From Cololabis saira (Eukaryota; Chordata; Actinopteri; Beloniformes; Belonidae): a stretch of DNA of 64,000 bases. Numbering within the stretch: position 1 is the first letter of the stretch; every line of letters starts with the position of its first letter. This document shows positions 31,358 to 44,743 of the stretch, piece after piece. Below the pieces are notes generated by a model. That model was not told where the DNA came from, did no database searches, and saw only the letters and a list, made by a program, of their open reading frames with translations. Both the position numbers and the translations under genes were made by a program. The stretch is taken from the NCBI RefSeq assembly GCF_033807715.1, contig NC_084599.1, positions 9,030,625 to 9,094,624 of the forward strand. The letters are read 5' to 3'.

Positions 31358-34300
31358 CTATTATAAAAGCACACACAGCTGACAGCTTGATCCCTCAAAT
31401 TGGAAGCTTGCCTTCATCATATTCCACCACCATAGTCTTCAGCAACCGAGCAGCTGCCGTCGTGCAGCCAGACAATTGGCTTGTGAGTTGAGAATCATAA
31501 TTAACTCTATCCTCCCTTAAAATGTGTCCATTGCAATTCATGGTCTTCCCATGAAAATTGCAGTCTGTCCATAGCTTCATAAATTACATGTTAGAAAGCC
31601 TTCCGAGAGTCCTACAGTACAGTACGTGTTAGGGGGTTGCTTTTCTTTTCTTTGAAGAAGAAGAAACACAAGTCAGTTAAATGATCATTCCTCACATGGT
31701 TCCTCACATTAAATCTTCATCATCATTATTATTATTGTTATTAATTAATCGGAGATCTTTATAAAACACAGACTCCACCACGGAGAACAACATGTAAAAC
31801 CGAGCAGAGCGAACCATGCACTCCTGCAGGACGAGGCCGGCAGCAGACCCTGCTCAGTCACTTTCCAAACGTTTTGAAGATGGTGGCATATTCATTTTTC
31901 TACAGCCTTTGTAGGTAGTTACAGGAAAAAAGGCCTCCTGTTCCACAATAACGATTTCCCTAGCCGTAATAGGAAGCCGTGGGATAGCACTTGTCAAATG
32001 AGGACAATTAATGATAGCGTGGTGTGATGTTTTATCTTTTCAAGGCAAGTTTGCAGCTCCCCTCACGCACTGTTGTTACCTCCCAGATAAGCTTTACCCC
32101 GCTGACTTTGCCCTAGTCTACTCCCAAACCTCCGGCTTTCATTAGCTACCTATCCCACAATGACATGTGTAGCTATAGGCCTGCTTTCAATAATCATCTT
32201 CCATTTGATTTAACATTGGGATGTTGTCACTGCAACAGATTTGCGAGGCACTGTGGCATTTTTTGAGGCAAGGACCAGTGTTGTCCCGCAAGCTATTTTT
32301 GTTTCTCTATTTATTTATTTTTGAGAGAGATGGTAGCTAAAGGGTTGACCGTGAGCCTGCAGGACAGGAAAACTTGTGTACACGATCAAAACAAGATGGA
32401 AGACTGTATTGTTTAGTATCAAATAAGGTTAATTAAGTTCTGCTGGGATGTATTTCTTTGTACTACATCTCATAGGTGGTTTTGGTTTGGGTTGGGCTGA
32501 AGCTGAAGCAAAAAAAGCAGGTTACACTAAGGTAAGAAAAAAACTGGTTTTACTTCAAGTTAGACAAACTGATGTCATTGTTGAGTAAAGATAGTATGAA
32601 TCTATGCTCAGCCTTTCTACTGAAGTTTCATCTTATTTATTGGTATAAATATTTATACCAGTTCTAGATATCAAAGGCTGGACAGTGTTGGGTTCTGGAA
32701 TTGACTTGTTTTATTTCATAATTGTCATTTACTACTTCAAGATTGAATTGCTACCTCTTATTTGAAATCTTTTTGCAAATATTGGATGTACTACCTTGAG
32801 GTTCAGCCATTCATCATCCCCAGAGGATGTTTTTTTCATTTTTATCTTGTGCCCTTTTAGTTCTTGATTAACATGCAGATTAGAGACAAATTAAGGGATG
32901 TATAAACCATTTTCCTCCCCAGAGTAAGTGCAAATACTCACTGGGGTTGGTGGGGCTTGGGTCCACCTGTATCCTGAGAGAGAACGGATATGTTTGAGAG
33001 CACTTCCCACTATCACAACAAACAACAAACGAGGGGAAAATGGTTTCATCCTTCCAGCTGAACTCCAGATACCAGAATAATTCCCAGCATTGAAGTGGCA
33101 TCATGTTGGCTTAAAATATTACTGAGCCATTTTTGTTTCACCAGCTATTATCTGAACAATAGTTAAGTATATGTGAATTTTTAGGTCCATGCATTTGAAA
33201 TTCATGATGGTTGCTTTTGTGAAGATGTCATAATCAATTTGTCACAGTTATTTATTTTATTGTGCTGATGAAAAACTAAAGACAAATAGAACAAGTGTAG
33301 CTTTACAAACACATTCATTTAAGACACACCTATATTTGGTATTTAGTAGTAATTGGTAAATGTTTACGTGCTAGCTTTTATATTTATTTGTCATACTGCT
33401 TCACTGCTACTCCTGTCAAAGAAAAAAATATTGTAGGGATTCTTTCATTCACAAATTGTTTTACATTTTCTGTTTTTACTCTGCTATTACTTGACCAGTT
33501 TTTTTTTTTCATTCATTAGTTTTGTCGGCTCTCTGGACTTATGAATCCCCTACATTGAGGAAATAAACAGGGTTGTTACAGATATCGGACCATTATTTGT
33601 TATTTTAAAAACACCTTTTTAAACTCAAGATCACAAGTTATAATCAATTGAAGGTTGATTGTTTTCAGTTTTTAATTGATTTCCTTAAAAAAGTGAAATA
33701 CACAGATGCCGCCTTCGCTTGTTGTTGATGCGAGTATTATTTTTAAGTAACGACCGTAGAGGTATGTGAGAGATGGTTAAGGTTGTGTTTTGATATATTT
33801 ACAGCTGTCAGTCAGTAACCTCCAGAGACTCGGAGATAAGCTCTCGAGACTTTGCATCTTACCACTCGCAGTTTCAAGCAGCACACACTCCAGTCATCCA
33901 AGCCCTCCGATTCTATTTGATATCTCCCAAGCCAACACAAACTGTCAGCCAGCATTAAAGTCAGATTCACATATTTACAGAAAAGTTGTGTTGTTGTCAT
34001 TAGGGAGCAAAGGGCAAAAACTCAAGTAAACTGCTCAACATCTGCAATATCATGCAAATCTTCTAGAGAAATATTTAGGTGTTACTTCAACAAACATGTT
34101 TTTTTTTCAAAAGTGAATTAAGTTGGTTTATATGCTCAACTTCTGCTGGAACATATTTTTTTCCCTCTTATTTAAAAAAAACAAACTTATCCTGAAAGCC
34201 AAATAAAAGACGACTCACTGAGGCATTGAAGATGTTTAGTGAGCATATTTAAACAGTCATTTCTCTGCTAGTCTTTTAACCCTCCAGTCTTCCTTTTGTG

Positions 34301-36600
34301 TAATATTTCTTCGTAATGTGTTCAGCTAATAACAAGGATAATAACTAAAGATGCAGCAATACCAAAAAAATAAGCAATAGATTTTGTTTTTTTTAAACAA
34401 GCTTTAGCGAGTCTGTGCTCATCATAGAAAGACACACTATTCGGGAAAATACTGCAGTTACTGATAAGAGGAGAAAACGTCTCACTGGAAAAACTGGAAC
34501 AGATAAAGATGTCTGAAGTCACACGGCCATCAAGATTATAATACTTTGTCTCGACTTTGTGTGTCTGTTGTCGATTTGTTGTATTTTCCCATCTTTTTCA
34601 GTTATAGTGCAAGTCGGTTTTGTCCTTTTTAGTTTGTTGTCACAGAACACACATCTCATGGTTTGAATTTCTTCTCTTATAATGCTTTTGTGTTATTTGT
34701 TAGTTATTTGGTTCTTCAGTATCATTGTTTTTCTATTTTCCTTTTTCTTCATGGCCTTTCTTTCTTCTATCGATCTGTTGCTACGTTGTTGCCTCGTGTT
34801 GATCAAGGCCGTATCTCTACATCGTCTGTTTTGTCACACCCATTTCATGTGTCTTTGTAGCCGTTCCCATCTCTCGATGGTCTTATTGTGTTTTACTGTG
34901 TGTGTTGCTGGTCACTGTGTCTCTTTGGCCATGGCTCTGTGGCATTTGGTCACTTCAGTAAACAGTTAGTACATCTTCTTAAATCTTTGCTCATAGACAA
35001 ACACATTTTAAGACATGCCATCATTAAAAATTGAGGTTCAGAGATGTGTGACAGAATGGAAATCAAGCTGTGTTTTTGGTAACAGCAGGGCTATGATTTA
35101 TGTAAAGATTGAAGTGTGTCAGGATGTTTACATTAGCTTTTATCACCATTTGTGACATTTCACTTGATGTTGAAACAGTTAACTGAACTGAGCTGTGTAG
35201 CTACTTTTTTTTAATTTCATACATTCTTTTTTCATCTTTGCTCAGGGGTCGTGTTGCTGGGTGTTTGATGGGGGTGGGGGGGTATAAGTCTTTGTAGTAG
35301 TCACAGCTCCAAATCTCATTTGTAATGGTTATCAACTGGTTGGGCTCCTCACAATAGCTAATGGGGAAAACAAATCGGTATTTGCCATGTTTATCGTTTG
35401 ATTAACCTTCATATTATCCATGTGTAATTAGCCTAATTATGAGAGGCTTTACACTGAATGTCTGATAGCTGCACAGACAAACGAGTCTGAAATTTCATGG
35501 CCTCAAACCAATGGAGCGCTCCTTGTTTAAAAACGGCCTCTGAGCAGGTAGAGGGTAGCTGTGCTTTATTTCCTCATACTGCATCATGGGTACAAGAAAC
35601 TAAAGCCTTTTGATTTCCTGCACCCAATTACAGGTTAAAAAGCTGCCTACCCTTTTAACAAAGTGAAAGAAGAGGTGTGTAGGTGGTATTTAGTAGGAAG
35701 TCACTTTGCGGTCACTTGCAACCCACTACAAATTCCCCTGTGTGGACAGGCCTGGGTGTTGGATATGAAACAAAGTGCAAATAGTTGATATAAGTAGACA
35801 GGCAACTGTTATCGTCCGTGGCTGCAACCCACCCAGCGAGTTTATCCTCACCTCTCTGGGGAACACTTGCTGCCCGTCTGCTTTTGTCACGACAGAGTCC
35901 ACCCCCTCTTGTCAGCTCAGTGTCTGAGTGCAGACAGGATGAGCCGCGATCGGGACCCTCTTCACTGAGTTCTCACCACAGTTGCTTTGACACAACAAAA
36001 AGGTGATTTTGCCTGCTAGCTTTCTCACTCCTTATTGTCGCAGACAGTTTATCTCAAGTTGCCACTGCGAGTTAAGAGATGGACTTACAGCAGGTGTTGG
36101 AACACGGTGCTTACGCCAGAGGTGGATTTGCTTCACTATGAGATATCAAGTCCATGGAAGATATCTCCTGTTCACACAGTTAATTCAAAGTCTTATTTTT
36201 CTTTGTTTAAACAGTGAAAACACAGCCTCATTGTAAAAACTTTAATTTAATCACTAATCAACAAAAGGAGAGCTGTGAGCTCAGCTGACATGCAGTACTT
36301 AGACACTACCTCAACTAGTTAGAGAGCAATTTGCAGGTTAGCAACCCTGTGACTTCAAGTGTAAAACAATATATAAAAAGTGTGGCGAATATTTTCCAGG
36401 AGTATATTCATATATGCACAACAATATCATTAGCTGTGTAGCATGAAGGAGAGCAACGAAGCAAGCTAAACGTTAAGAAATGTGGATCCACACAGGAGTT
36501 TTGACAGTAAAAATCAGAAATTTTTATGTATAAGTTTGAGACAAACCAAACAAACGTATACGTGACGATGCTAGTAAGTGTCAGAAACAGTCATCAGACA
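31355..36600. other. Non-coding DNA, presumed lpp leader intron
   Basis: No coding exon recognised. The T-rich tract at about 34540-34960 contains irregular TTTGTGTCTxTTTGT-like units and may be a decayed minisatellite; it produces a phenylalanine/leucine-rich chance frame of 95 codons. 31800-32240 looks unique and GC-balanced. Confidence 0.4.
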
Positions 36601-36602
36601 TA

Positions 36603-36969
36603 CAGGACTGTCTCAGAAAATTAGAATATTGTGATTTTCTGTAATGCAATTACAAAAACAAAAATGTCATACATTCTGGATTCATTACAAATCAACTGAA
36701 ATATTGCAAGCCTTTTATTATTTTAATATTGCTGATCATGGCTTACAGCTTAAGAAAACTCAAATATCCTATCTCAAAAAAATAGAATATTCTGGGAATC
36801 TTAATCTTAAACTGTAAGCCATAATCAGCAATATTAAAATAATAAAAGGCTTGCAATATTTCAGTTGATTTGTAATGAATCCAGAATGTATGACATTTTT
36901 GTTTTTTTAATTGCATTACAGAAAATAAAGAACTTTATCACAATATTCTAATTTTCTGAGACAGTCCTG
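36603..36969. mobile_element. Palindromic Tc1/mariner-type MITE, copy 1 (367 bp)
   Basis: Begins CAGGACTGTCTCAGAAAATT and ends with its reverse complement; flanked by TA on both sides (36601-36602, 36970-36971). The whole element is one long inverted repeat: the 5' arm (TTACAAATCAACTGAAATAT ...) is mirrored by the 3' arm (... ATATTTCAGTTGATTTGTAA). An 11-bp AAAGTTCTTTA block of the 3' arm is missing from the 5' arm. Non-coding. A second copy lies at 53727-54092. Confidence 0.93.
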
Positions 36970-36971
36970 TA

Positions 36972-37737
36972 ATTTGCTTTGTTCTGTGACTAGAACAAGT
37001 GGACGATTGAACAGATGTGCTGGTGAGTTACTGACATTGCCATTCAAGGGTTGATGACAGTTTGGATTATGAAATATACAACCACCTTGACCTTTGTTAA
37101 ATTGTTGTCTACCACTTGAGTACCAGGCAGAACCAAAAGCATGAACTAATGCTCTGAAATAAAGGAAAGGGCTAGCAATTTAGTTGTGTGTTTGGGGTGG
37201 TGCCAACACACTTCTCTTATATGGTGCTGCAGACCTTGGAGTGAGAGTGAGGGAAAATCAGGGGATGATTGAATATCAAGTGATAAATGAGTGAATATTT
37301 AGAAAGAAAACTTGCAGCATATATTGTTTGTTTATACTGAGCTGAATTCCAGTCCAATTTGACACCATTGTGCCGTCAAATCTTGGCTGCTTAGACAAAG
37401 TGTCCTGGAAGAGCACAGAAGAATGATTTATACGTGTTTACATTGAGGAGAACAAGTATCTGCTATCAAACTCGCATGTTTGTGATCTGGAACTTACATC
37501 TGTATAATTTACTCTGTACGTGCACCAAGACAGGAAAGCTAGCTCCGTTAGTACAGGAAATCTGTGGACTCTGGGAGCTGAGAAGCTGGAGTTTGTGCAG
37601 TCTGCGCTGACCAGTGATGCCAGGGCTGACCTGAAGTGAGTAGGTGTCACGGTTACTGGCAGGTCTCTGGTCAAAAAAGTAAAATTTAACAATATTCAAC
37701 TAATTTGCTGGTGGGTCAGATCAAATTGAATTGGTGA
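36972..37737. other. Non-coding DNA, nothing recognised
   Basis: AT-rich with short minus-strand frames only (37438-37692, 37466-37699). No domain. Confidence 0.35.
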
Positions 37738-38050
37738 TGGGGGGGTGGTAGTCTAGTGGTCACAGACGTGGATCCCCAGCATGTCAACCAAGATGAACCA
37801 CCTTGGGCCCCCGAGCAAGGCCCTCAACCCTAACTGCTCCCCGGGTGAAATGGTGTGTTTGTTCTCTCAGATGTAAGTCGCTTTGGATAAAAGTATCTGC
37901 TATATAACACAAGCACAAAAATCCCATAGGAGGGTACAGCTGGATAAGTTTGACCAGCACTGATCCAGCTGGACCCTCCTATGTGATTTTTGTGCTTGTG
38001 TTGTTCTCTCATATGTAAGTCGCTTCGGATAAAAGCGTCTGCTAAATGAC
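37738..38050 (+). mobile_element. tRNA-derived SINE with duplicated tail
   Basis: A box-A-like promoter, TAGTCTAGTGG, lies at 37749-37759. The body 'ccgagcaaggccctcaaccc..aactgctccccgggt' (37811-37846) and tail 'atgtaagtcgctttggataaaag..tctgct' (from 37870) are typical of a fish tRNA-derived SINE. The tail occurs twice (37861-37904 and 38003-38050), with a palindrome between the copies. Box B is not readable. Ends in an AGT-rich tract, 38051-38088. Confidence 0.75.
37906..38002. repeat. 97-bp palindrome between two SINE tails
   Basis: Arms 37906-37945 and 37963-38002 (AACACAAGCACAAAAATC ... CAGCTGGAT) are inverted copies with 38 of 40 matches; loop of 17 nt. Flanking tail copies suggest a duplication event or insertion of a small fold-back element. 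Confidence 0.9.
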
Positions 38051-38088
38051 AGTAGTAGTAGTAGTAGTATGACAGTAGTAGTAATAAT

Positions 38089-40318
38089 ACATGATGTATA
38101 TTTTTGCAACATCACCATTCTAAGGTAAATATTTAGGCATTATTTGATAAAATAATCATGAGAAGTTGCAAAACATGGATTTCTACTGAAGAATGGAGAT
38201 TTTTTAAATTTTTAAAGGAAATGGGAGGTTGGATAGTGTGATGGGAACAATGTATCGTTAATGGTTCAGGTTGTGGTCAAGTTGTGGTTAGAAATGGCCC
38301 CATTTGTGCATCACTGAGGAAAAAACAAAATGTATATTACTGCTGTAAAAGAAAGACCTAGCAGCTTAATTACAGCTTGTTATCGAGGTCCACAGAAGTC
38401 TGCTGGTCACCCATTCATTTGATGAGGAAACAATAAATAACGCAGGGCAGTGGCCCTCAAGACGGTAAAGTGAGGCCCCACATTTGTGTTTCAATTTTAA
38501 AAATAATTCTTGTATCACAAAAAAAATCAGTGGGAAGTCCAAATTTATGGAAGATTTCTCCAGCACGTACAAAAATGCCACATATCCATCGTACTGATAT
38601 TCTCAAAATAAGCGTTTTTCATATGGCTGCTAGTAAGACTCGTATCCCACGGTTCTTACAATATATATTTTATTTGAGGGATTAGATGAAAGATTCCATC
38701 CCTTGAAATTGAAATATTATTACTATTATTACATTATTATTACATTAAATTATTACATTAAATTACTTGAAAATTGTAAATAGACAATCTATTCATATGA
38801 TTGCATCACACACTGTTAAATTTCCCTTTGGGGATTAATTCACACATTGACAGTTTCTTGCAGAACAAACCCCTTTTATAGCTTTTTCAGAACTTTTACC
38901 CCCCCATTTTTTAAGGCTTACCTTATACCTGACAAACATCCAGATGAAATGTGCCTAACATTTCAAAGTAAATGCTTTGAACCCTTGAACTTGCTCAATA
39001 ATTTACCTGAGCAGTATAAATTTGGCTCACCTTCTTTAAAAGGGGCTAAAACTTGATCAAATATTCCTCCATCACTGTAATATTTACAGTGTCCTGATTT
39101 ATATATACATATATATTTTTTTATTTTTTTGTAGGGGAGGTAGAATTAAACTTTTTTTGCTATGTGTGTGGTGTGTTTCTTTTTTGTCTGTTTTGGGGTG
39201 GGAGGTGGGGGGTGAAAGACGCGGTTTAACATGAAAACAGCTGGATCGGCACTAAGGACAAGGCCCTCGTCTTTGTTTTGGTTCTGGTGTTGAGATAATC
39301 TTGTCCTGTGGCTGTACTGTTTGCAGTGGCTATGTTTCAGAACATGATGTTTGACTTGCCCAGTCATCTGATGTCTTGAGACTGCTATTGCGCCCTCGCT
39401 ATTAAATTTTTAACACTTGAAAGAGGTTGGTAACAGCCTTTTGCTTTTATTAATATGTCAGCACATGGTATGGTGTCACATTTACAGCACCTTCAAATAT
39501 TTAGCCTTTTGCTCAAAACATTTCCCGATCCATAATGACCACTTGAACTTTTAGCTTTCTCCTGTTTTCAAACAGTGGAGCGAGGGGAGCGAGCACTTGT
39601 TTGTTTAATGTCGCATTAACCTGTTCAGCCATTCGACCAGCCCTCTAAAGCAGAGCGAGTTCAACGCCGGGAAGACTTGGCAACAACCTCTTGCAGATGG
39701 GAACCTTTTAATTTTTAAAGCATTTTCATCTGCATGGCTGAACCCCCCGCACGTTGCGTCACGAACCGTGAGTGCTAATCCCAGTCGCCTGCCACCCTTC
39801 TAGTTTTATATTAAAAAAAAGAGAAAAAAAAAACAACTGCCAGGAAAACTCTCTCTCCTTCTTCTTGCCAGTCTTTTTGAAGTGATGTTTTGATCGGTGC
39901 TTAGTGAGCCAAAAACTGTAGTTTAAGTCTTCTACTCATAAGAGCCTGTGGTTAGAGAAAAGCACTTTAATGACCCTCTTTCTCTCTTAGGTTTATAGCT
40001 TTATTATGAACATGACAGTCGAGAGAGAAACACTTATTACATTGAGTTCATGGGGTGGTTTTTTTTGTTGTTCTTTTTTTTTCCTTTTCCAATGTAATGC
40101 CTCACATTACTCTCAACTTGAATGGAGATATTTTTGTAAAACTTCCTGACTTGGCACACAGATGCCACCTACAACCACACAGTCGACACGGACATCCAAG
40201 ATGGTGTACAGAGGAGCAGGAATGCCGTAAATGACTGTTGTCAGTTTTCAATCAAAAGTTGTGCTGGTAGCAGGTCTGCAGATATCTTGATCAGATATCT
40301 TGTGTTCATCTTTGGCTA
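38089..40318. other. Non-coding DNA with an old retroelement tail
   Basis: TTTCCCTTTGGGGATTAAT (38820-38838), preceded by ATT-rich units, resembles the 3' tail of a fish LINE. The rest is unassigned; 39600-39800 looks unique. No exon recognised. Confidence 0.4.
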
Positions 40319-40561
40319 TTGAACGCTCCATTTATGAGTGGTCACATAAAGCCCGCCACTGCCCCATTGTGGGTGGTTCGGTACGTCCTGTACCGAACCA
40401 GTGGCTGTGAATGGGAGGGCCACCTGACCCGTTTCACAAGACCGTTTCTTTCTCCGCGTGAACGGGAGCGGCTGGCCAGGCTTGCACTCCAAAGGGAGTT
40501 TAACGTGCCGGCTGCTGAGCAGCTCCATGAGATAAATTGTGGGATCAGAGGGCTTTGTTAA
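40319..40561 (+). other. GC-rich 80-codon open frame, no recognised family
   Basis: A complete ATG-to-stop frame in an island of higher GC. The middle reads PFLSPRERERLARLALQREF, arginine- and leucine-rich and possibly helical. A perfect 10-bp inverted repeat lies inside the frame (40375-40384 and 40390-40399). No obvious splice sites or domain; it may be a relic of a transposable element or a retrocopy. I assign no function. Confidence 0.2.
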
Positions 40562-43500
40562 AGCTACCCTAAGGGTGTTAAAGAGGGAAATGAAAACGCT
40601 GCTCTTTTACTTTCTCAGCCCAGATTTATACTTCTGATGAAGTACGACATTCCCTGTTACTCAGGTCATGAACGCCCCGGTCTGAGATCTGCAGCTTGTA
40701 TTCACAGCAACTCAGCACGTGTATGGAGCATATGACAGCACTGGTACTGGTGAATTTTTTACGTGGAAATAATACATTTACTTGTGGCAGTAATCACAAA
40801 AATATGTCAGTCTTCTGCAGCTGCTCTGACTGTGATTTAAAAAAGAAAAAAAGATTAATGATTACGTTTTAAGATAAGATGACCTTTATTGCAATCATAC
40901 AGAAACCCGTACAATGATATTGGTGGTACCAGAAACTTCATACAATCTAATCAGGGGCATAAAGGAGCAAATGCACTCCATCCACAGACAGAAATCTGTC
41001 TAATGGATTTTTTAAACATCAACAAACATCAAATGAACATGTATGTCAGCTGCATTGGTTGTACAGGTAAAGTGGTAATTGTGAACCAAGTAAGTGATTT
41101 ACTCAGTCATGCTGCCAATTTTTCTTCAATAATAATTTTTTTAAAAAGCAAGCAAATATTTGCTTGTTTTCAAATATTATACTTTCCAGGAAACTAGTTC
41201 AAGGATTGAAATGATAGAAAATCTTAATAATAAAAAATAACACAATAAAACATTCTGCTTTAATTTGCACCGCAGGGCTACAGTCACGTAATTTTTTTGT
41301 TAGTGTGGCATTGTTTTGTTTTACTTTTTTAGTAATAACTTTTCTGCTCATCTGTAAGTTCGGTCTTGACTTAAATTTTCAGCTTTTTGCTGTTAGACGT
41401 CAACGCTTCAAAGACGGAGTAAAAAGATAAAACGGTCCTGCAGCAGAAGTCAGTCATTCAGCAGTCAGCATCCGAAACACTGCAGTCTTTATAACGTCTT
41501 CAACATTTCGACGTGCGTTCAGTTTCCCAGCTCACAAAGGCTGTTTGCTAGAAAGCATGTCAAGCATTTCCCCCAAAATGTCTGAACCCTGCCATTTCAT
41601 GTTTCAATTCAGTACTCTCTGTGGTCCTCTCTGGATGGTTTTGTTTGATAGTTTTCTTGGTGCATATGAAAGATTAATGCGGCAGAAGCACCTGCAGCGG
41701 TTCCTCAATGACAGCTGTAACAGCGCAGTGAAACAGCTGTGAGGAGCCTGCCATGCCCTCATGAAGAAAACTGTTAAACGTGGTTTCACAGCCTCGTGAG
41801 AAATCTTCACCTATCCCGGAAATCAGAATCGACCTTCCATCCATGATCCCCCCACTAGAATGTCCTGTGTGACTGCTTGCTGATGTTTGATGCTTTCAGG
41901 CCTCAGTGTGTGTGTGCCGAGGTATTGTGCGTATATCTGTGTAAATTTACTTGTAGGATTTTTTTTTTAAACGGTTTAAATGACAAAACAAAACGACTAA
42001 CTCATACCTTTTCCCAACTTTCTCTCAGTGAGGAAGGTCTAAGAGGGTTTTATTGCGGGGGTCAACTTCTGTTAAGTGAGATTATGCCTACTCATACTTG
42101 TCATGCACTATGGATTTGTGTGGGTTTCTTCTATAGGTGCCTTCGTTTCATCCTGAAGCAGCGACTATGAGTAAAGTGAGAGTAAGTCTGTACATTTGTT
42201 TATGTACCTCTTACAGAAGGATGTCTTGTACTCCCTGCCAAAAAAAACAAAATCTGTGTACTTAATTAAGATTTATTTAAAGAGCAGATGTAGAGTCGAT
42301 AATAGGCTGTTATTTAAGGTTGACATAATGTCTTTTTATTTGATCATTTATTCATGTTTGAGTATAAAAGTGAAGAAACATTTGCTGGCTCCTGAGGTAA
42401 CAGTCCTGTAATCAGCCTGTTTGAAACTTCTTCAAAAGCCCTCCACATTGCTTAATGTTTCAACTGCATCATAAGCCATCGAACCATATCAATCAGTAGT
42501 TATTTAATGCGTGGTATATATATTTATATATATAAACTTTGGTAACACATACTTCAATCAGGGGGCACAGCAGAAAGCGATAAGCTGCTGAAGAGTACTG
42601 GTTCTTCAGAGCCGCGTCCTCTGAAGATTCTGCGCTGCCTCTTCTTCTAGGTCTTTAACGCTTTCCTTCACTTTTTATTTATATATAACACTGGAAAAAA
42701 TGTAATACTATATTTTTTCTTTTTCTTCTTTATTCTTTAAATTTACAAATTAGTTATTTTGAAAGTACCATACTTTATAAATAAATATCAATCAGACTAT
42801 GTGTGTTGTTTCGTATCTATAATAACAAAACACAGATTTTTAGATCTTTAGAAGAAAGCGTAGCTGTCCTGAATAACACCAGTGGCAGTAAGCTGCAGAA
42901 ACTGTGTAAACAGACACAAAGGGGCCTGTGACATCTCACCAGAGCACAAATATCCATGCTTAACACTGGACACTGCGGACTGTGTTCTTAGAAAGAAACC
43001 TCTTTGCTCGCTCTTCAGCTCTTAGAGGAAATATATCAACAGAACATAAATGCAGGCATGCTGAGGACTTGGAGCAGTACAACACAATCTGGTGCAATAG
43101 ATCACCTGCAGACCGAAAGCTGACCTTTTGCTACCCAAGTCTACAAAAGTAAAGTGTATGTAAATGGGGAAAGAGCATTTAATTTAATTCAATTCTCATT
43201 TATTTGAAACAAGCAAACGTCTTCTCAATTCACTTCTCTCAAGTCCAGTCCACTCAGTTCAGATAGATGAATAGCTTCTCTCTTTTACAGGTAGGAACAG
43301 GTGATATATATATTTTTTTCCAAACTAAATGTAAATCAAGCTCTTTGAGCCGCAGACTTGTTCATAACTTCTAATTTTGACAACTTTACAACCTTTTCCT
43401 TACATTAATACACATTGATGTGGAAATTTCATACATAAGAATTGCAAACGTCCGGGCATTTTCAACTGGTCTTTATCAAAGAATGCTACCACTTATTTTT

Positions 43501-44743
43501 CCTCCAGTCTTTTTTTCACGCATGTTGAAATCTTTACCCCCCTCCTCCTTCGAATCTTTCTTTTATTGTACCTCCTTCTTTTATTCTGTTAGTCATTTGA
43601 GTTGAGAAAAGAAAGCGTTCGCAGTGAAAGGACAGGTGGGTGTGAGACACCAGCGCTCATCTGAATTGCAGCATTAAGACCAGAGGAAAAGAAATCAGAA
43701 CTAAGAACCGTTCAGACGGCAGGAGGAGCGGGGATTTGAGCAGATATTAAAAGATGATTGTGCGTGGGCTTTTTCTGCTGTGCTCTGGAGAAAGAATGCA
43801 GACCCCGTATCAGTCAGTCTGAGGATAATAAACGGCAGAAACATCAGTGCACTGCACAACAAACACAAACAAAAAGCAGGATGGGATAAAGCGCAGCACA
43901 TAAATAGTTCAAATATTTCAAATGATTTCAGAACGCGATGGTGAAATACTGGATGTTTGTGGCCTCAGCCGCTCAACGCACTTTAGGCTGTGATGTCTCT
44001 GTTGTCTCCGCTGTAACTGTAGTGAAGATAAGGATAAAGTTGTAACACCGATCAGCCAAAAGGTGCAGAACATCACTGCTTTTGATGGATTGACACATTT
44101 AAATAAAATCCTATTTTCCTCCCACAACTTATACAAATGAGCCTATTCACTTATATTTTTCTTATTGCGGTTGAATGTGTTTGTCTGTATTGTCATTCCC
44201 CAGAACCGTTCAGATTGAGGCTTTTGACGGCTAAATTTGACGGGAAAATAATTTATGATTACATCAGTATTACAGCATTTTTCAATACTTTTTCTAAAGT
44301 CTGTCTGTTTTTAAAAATACTTTGTTGTTTCCACAGCTCTGTGTCTCACATAACACACTTCTGAATTGTTGATCTCGTGTAGGCTTTACAAGCGCGCGTG
44401 TGAGGAGAAAGAAGGCTCAGAGATGTAGTTCAAAGTGATTTTCTCCCCACTTCAATACTTTATTAAATCGGACACAATGTTAGATGTCAAGAGCACAGTT
44501 TCTATTACCTTGTTTTTTTTGTTTTGTTTTCATTTTACAACATCATTCTGCTGTTTGCTTTCAAGTTGACTCCAGAGTTGAAGAGAGAGTAGACCTGAGT
44601 CTCATACACGCGTCATTGCTGGGATTTTATTTTTTTTTTTCAGCAGAAACCAGAGGCATCCTATTATTCACGCTTAATTTGAGTGCGAGGGAGTTTCCAG
44701 CACATGATATCAGTCTTGAGTTCCTTTGTTTCTCTCTCTGCAG
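40562..44743. other. Non-coding DNA up to the start-codon exon
   Basis: AAGATAAGATGACCTTTATTG at 40872-40892 resembles the end of a fish LINE-type repeat. TAACACCGATCAGCC at 44043-44057 is a trace of another widespread repeat. Otherwise unique AT-rich sequence ending in the acceptor of the ATG exon. Confidence 0.4.

Noticed and set aside
44037..44110. TAACACCGATCAGCC motif as a mobile element
   Set aside because: Only a short resemblance to a widespread repeat, with no ends or duplication, so noted but not annotated as an element.
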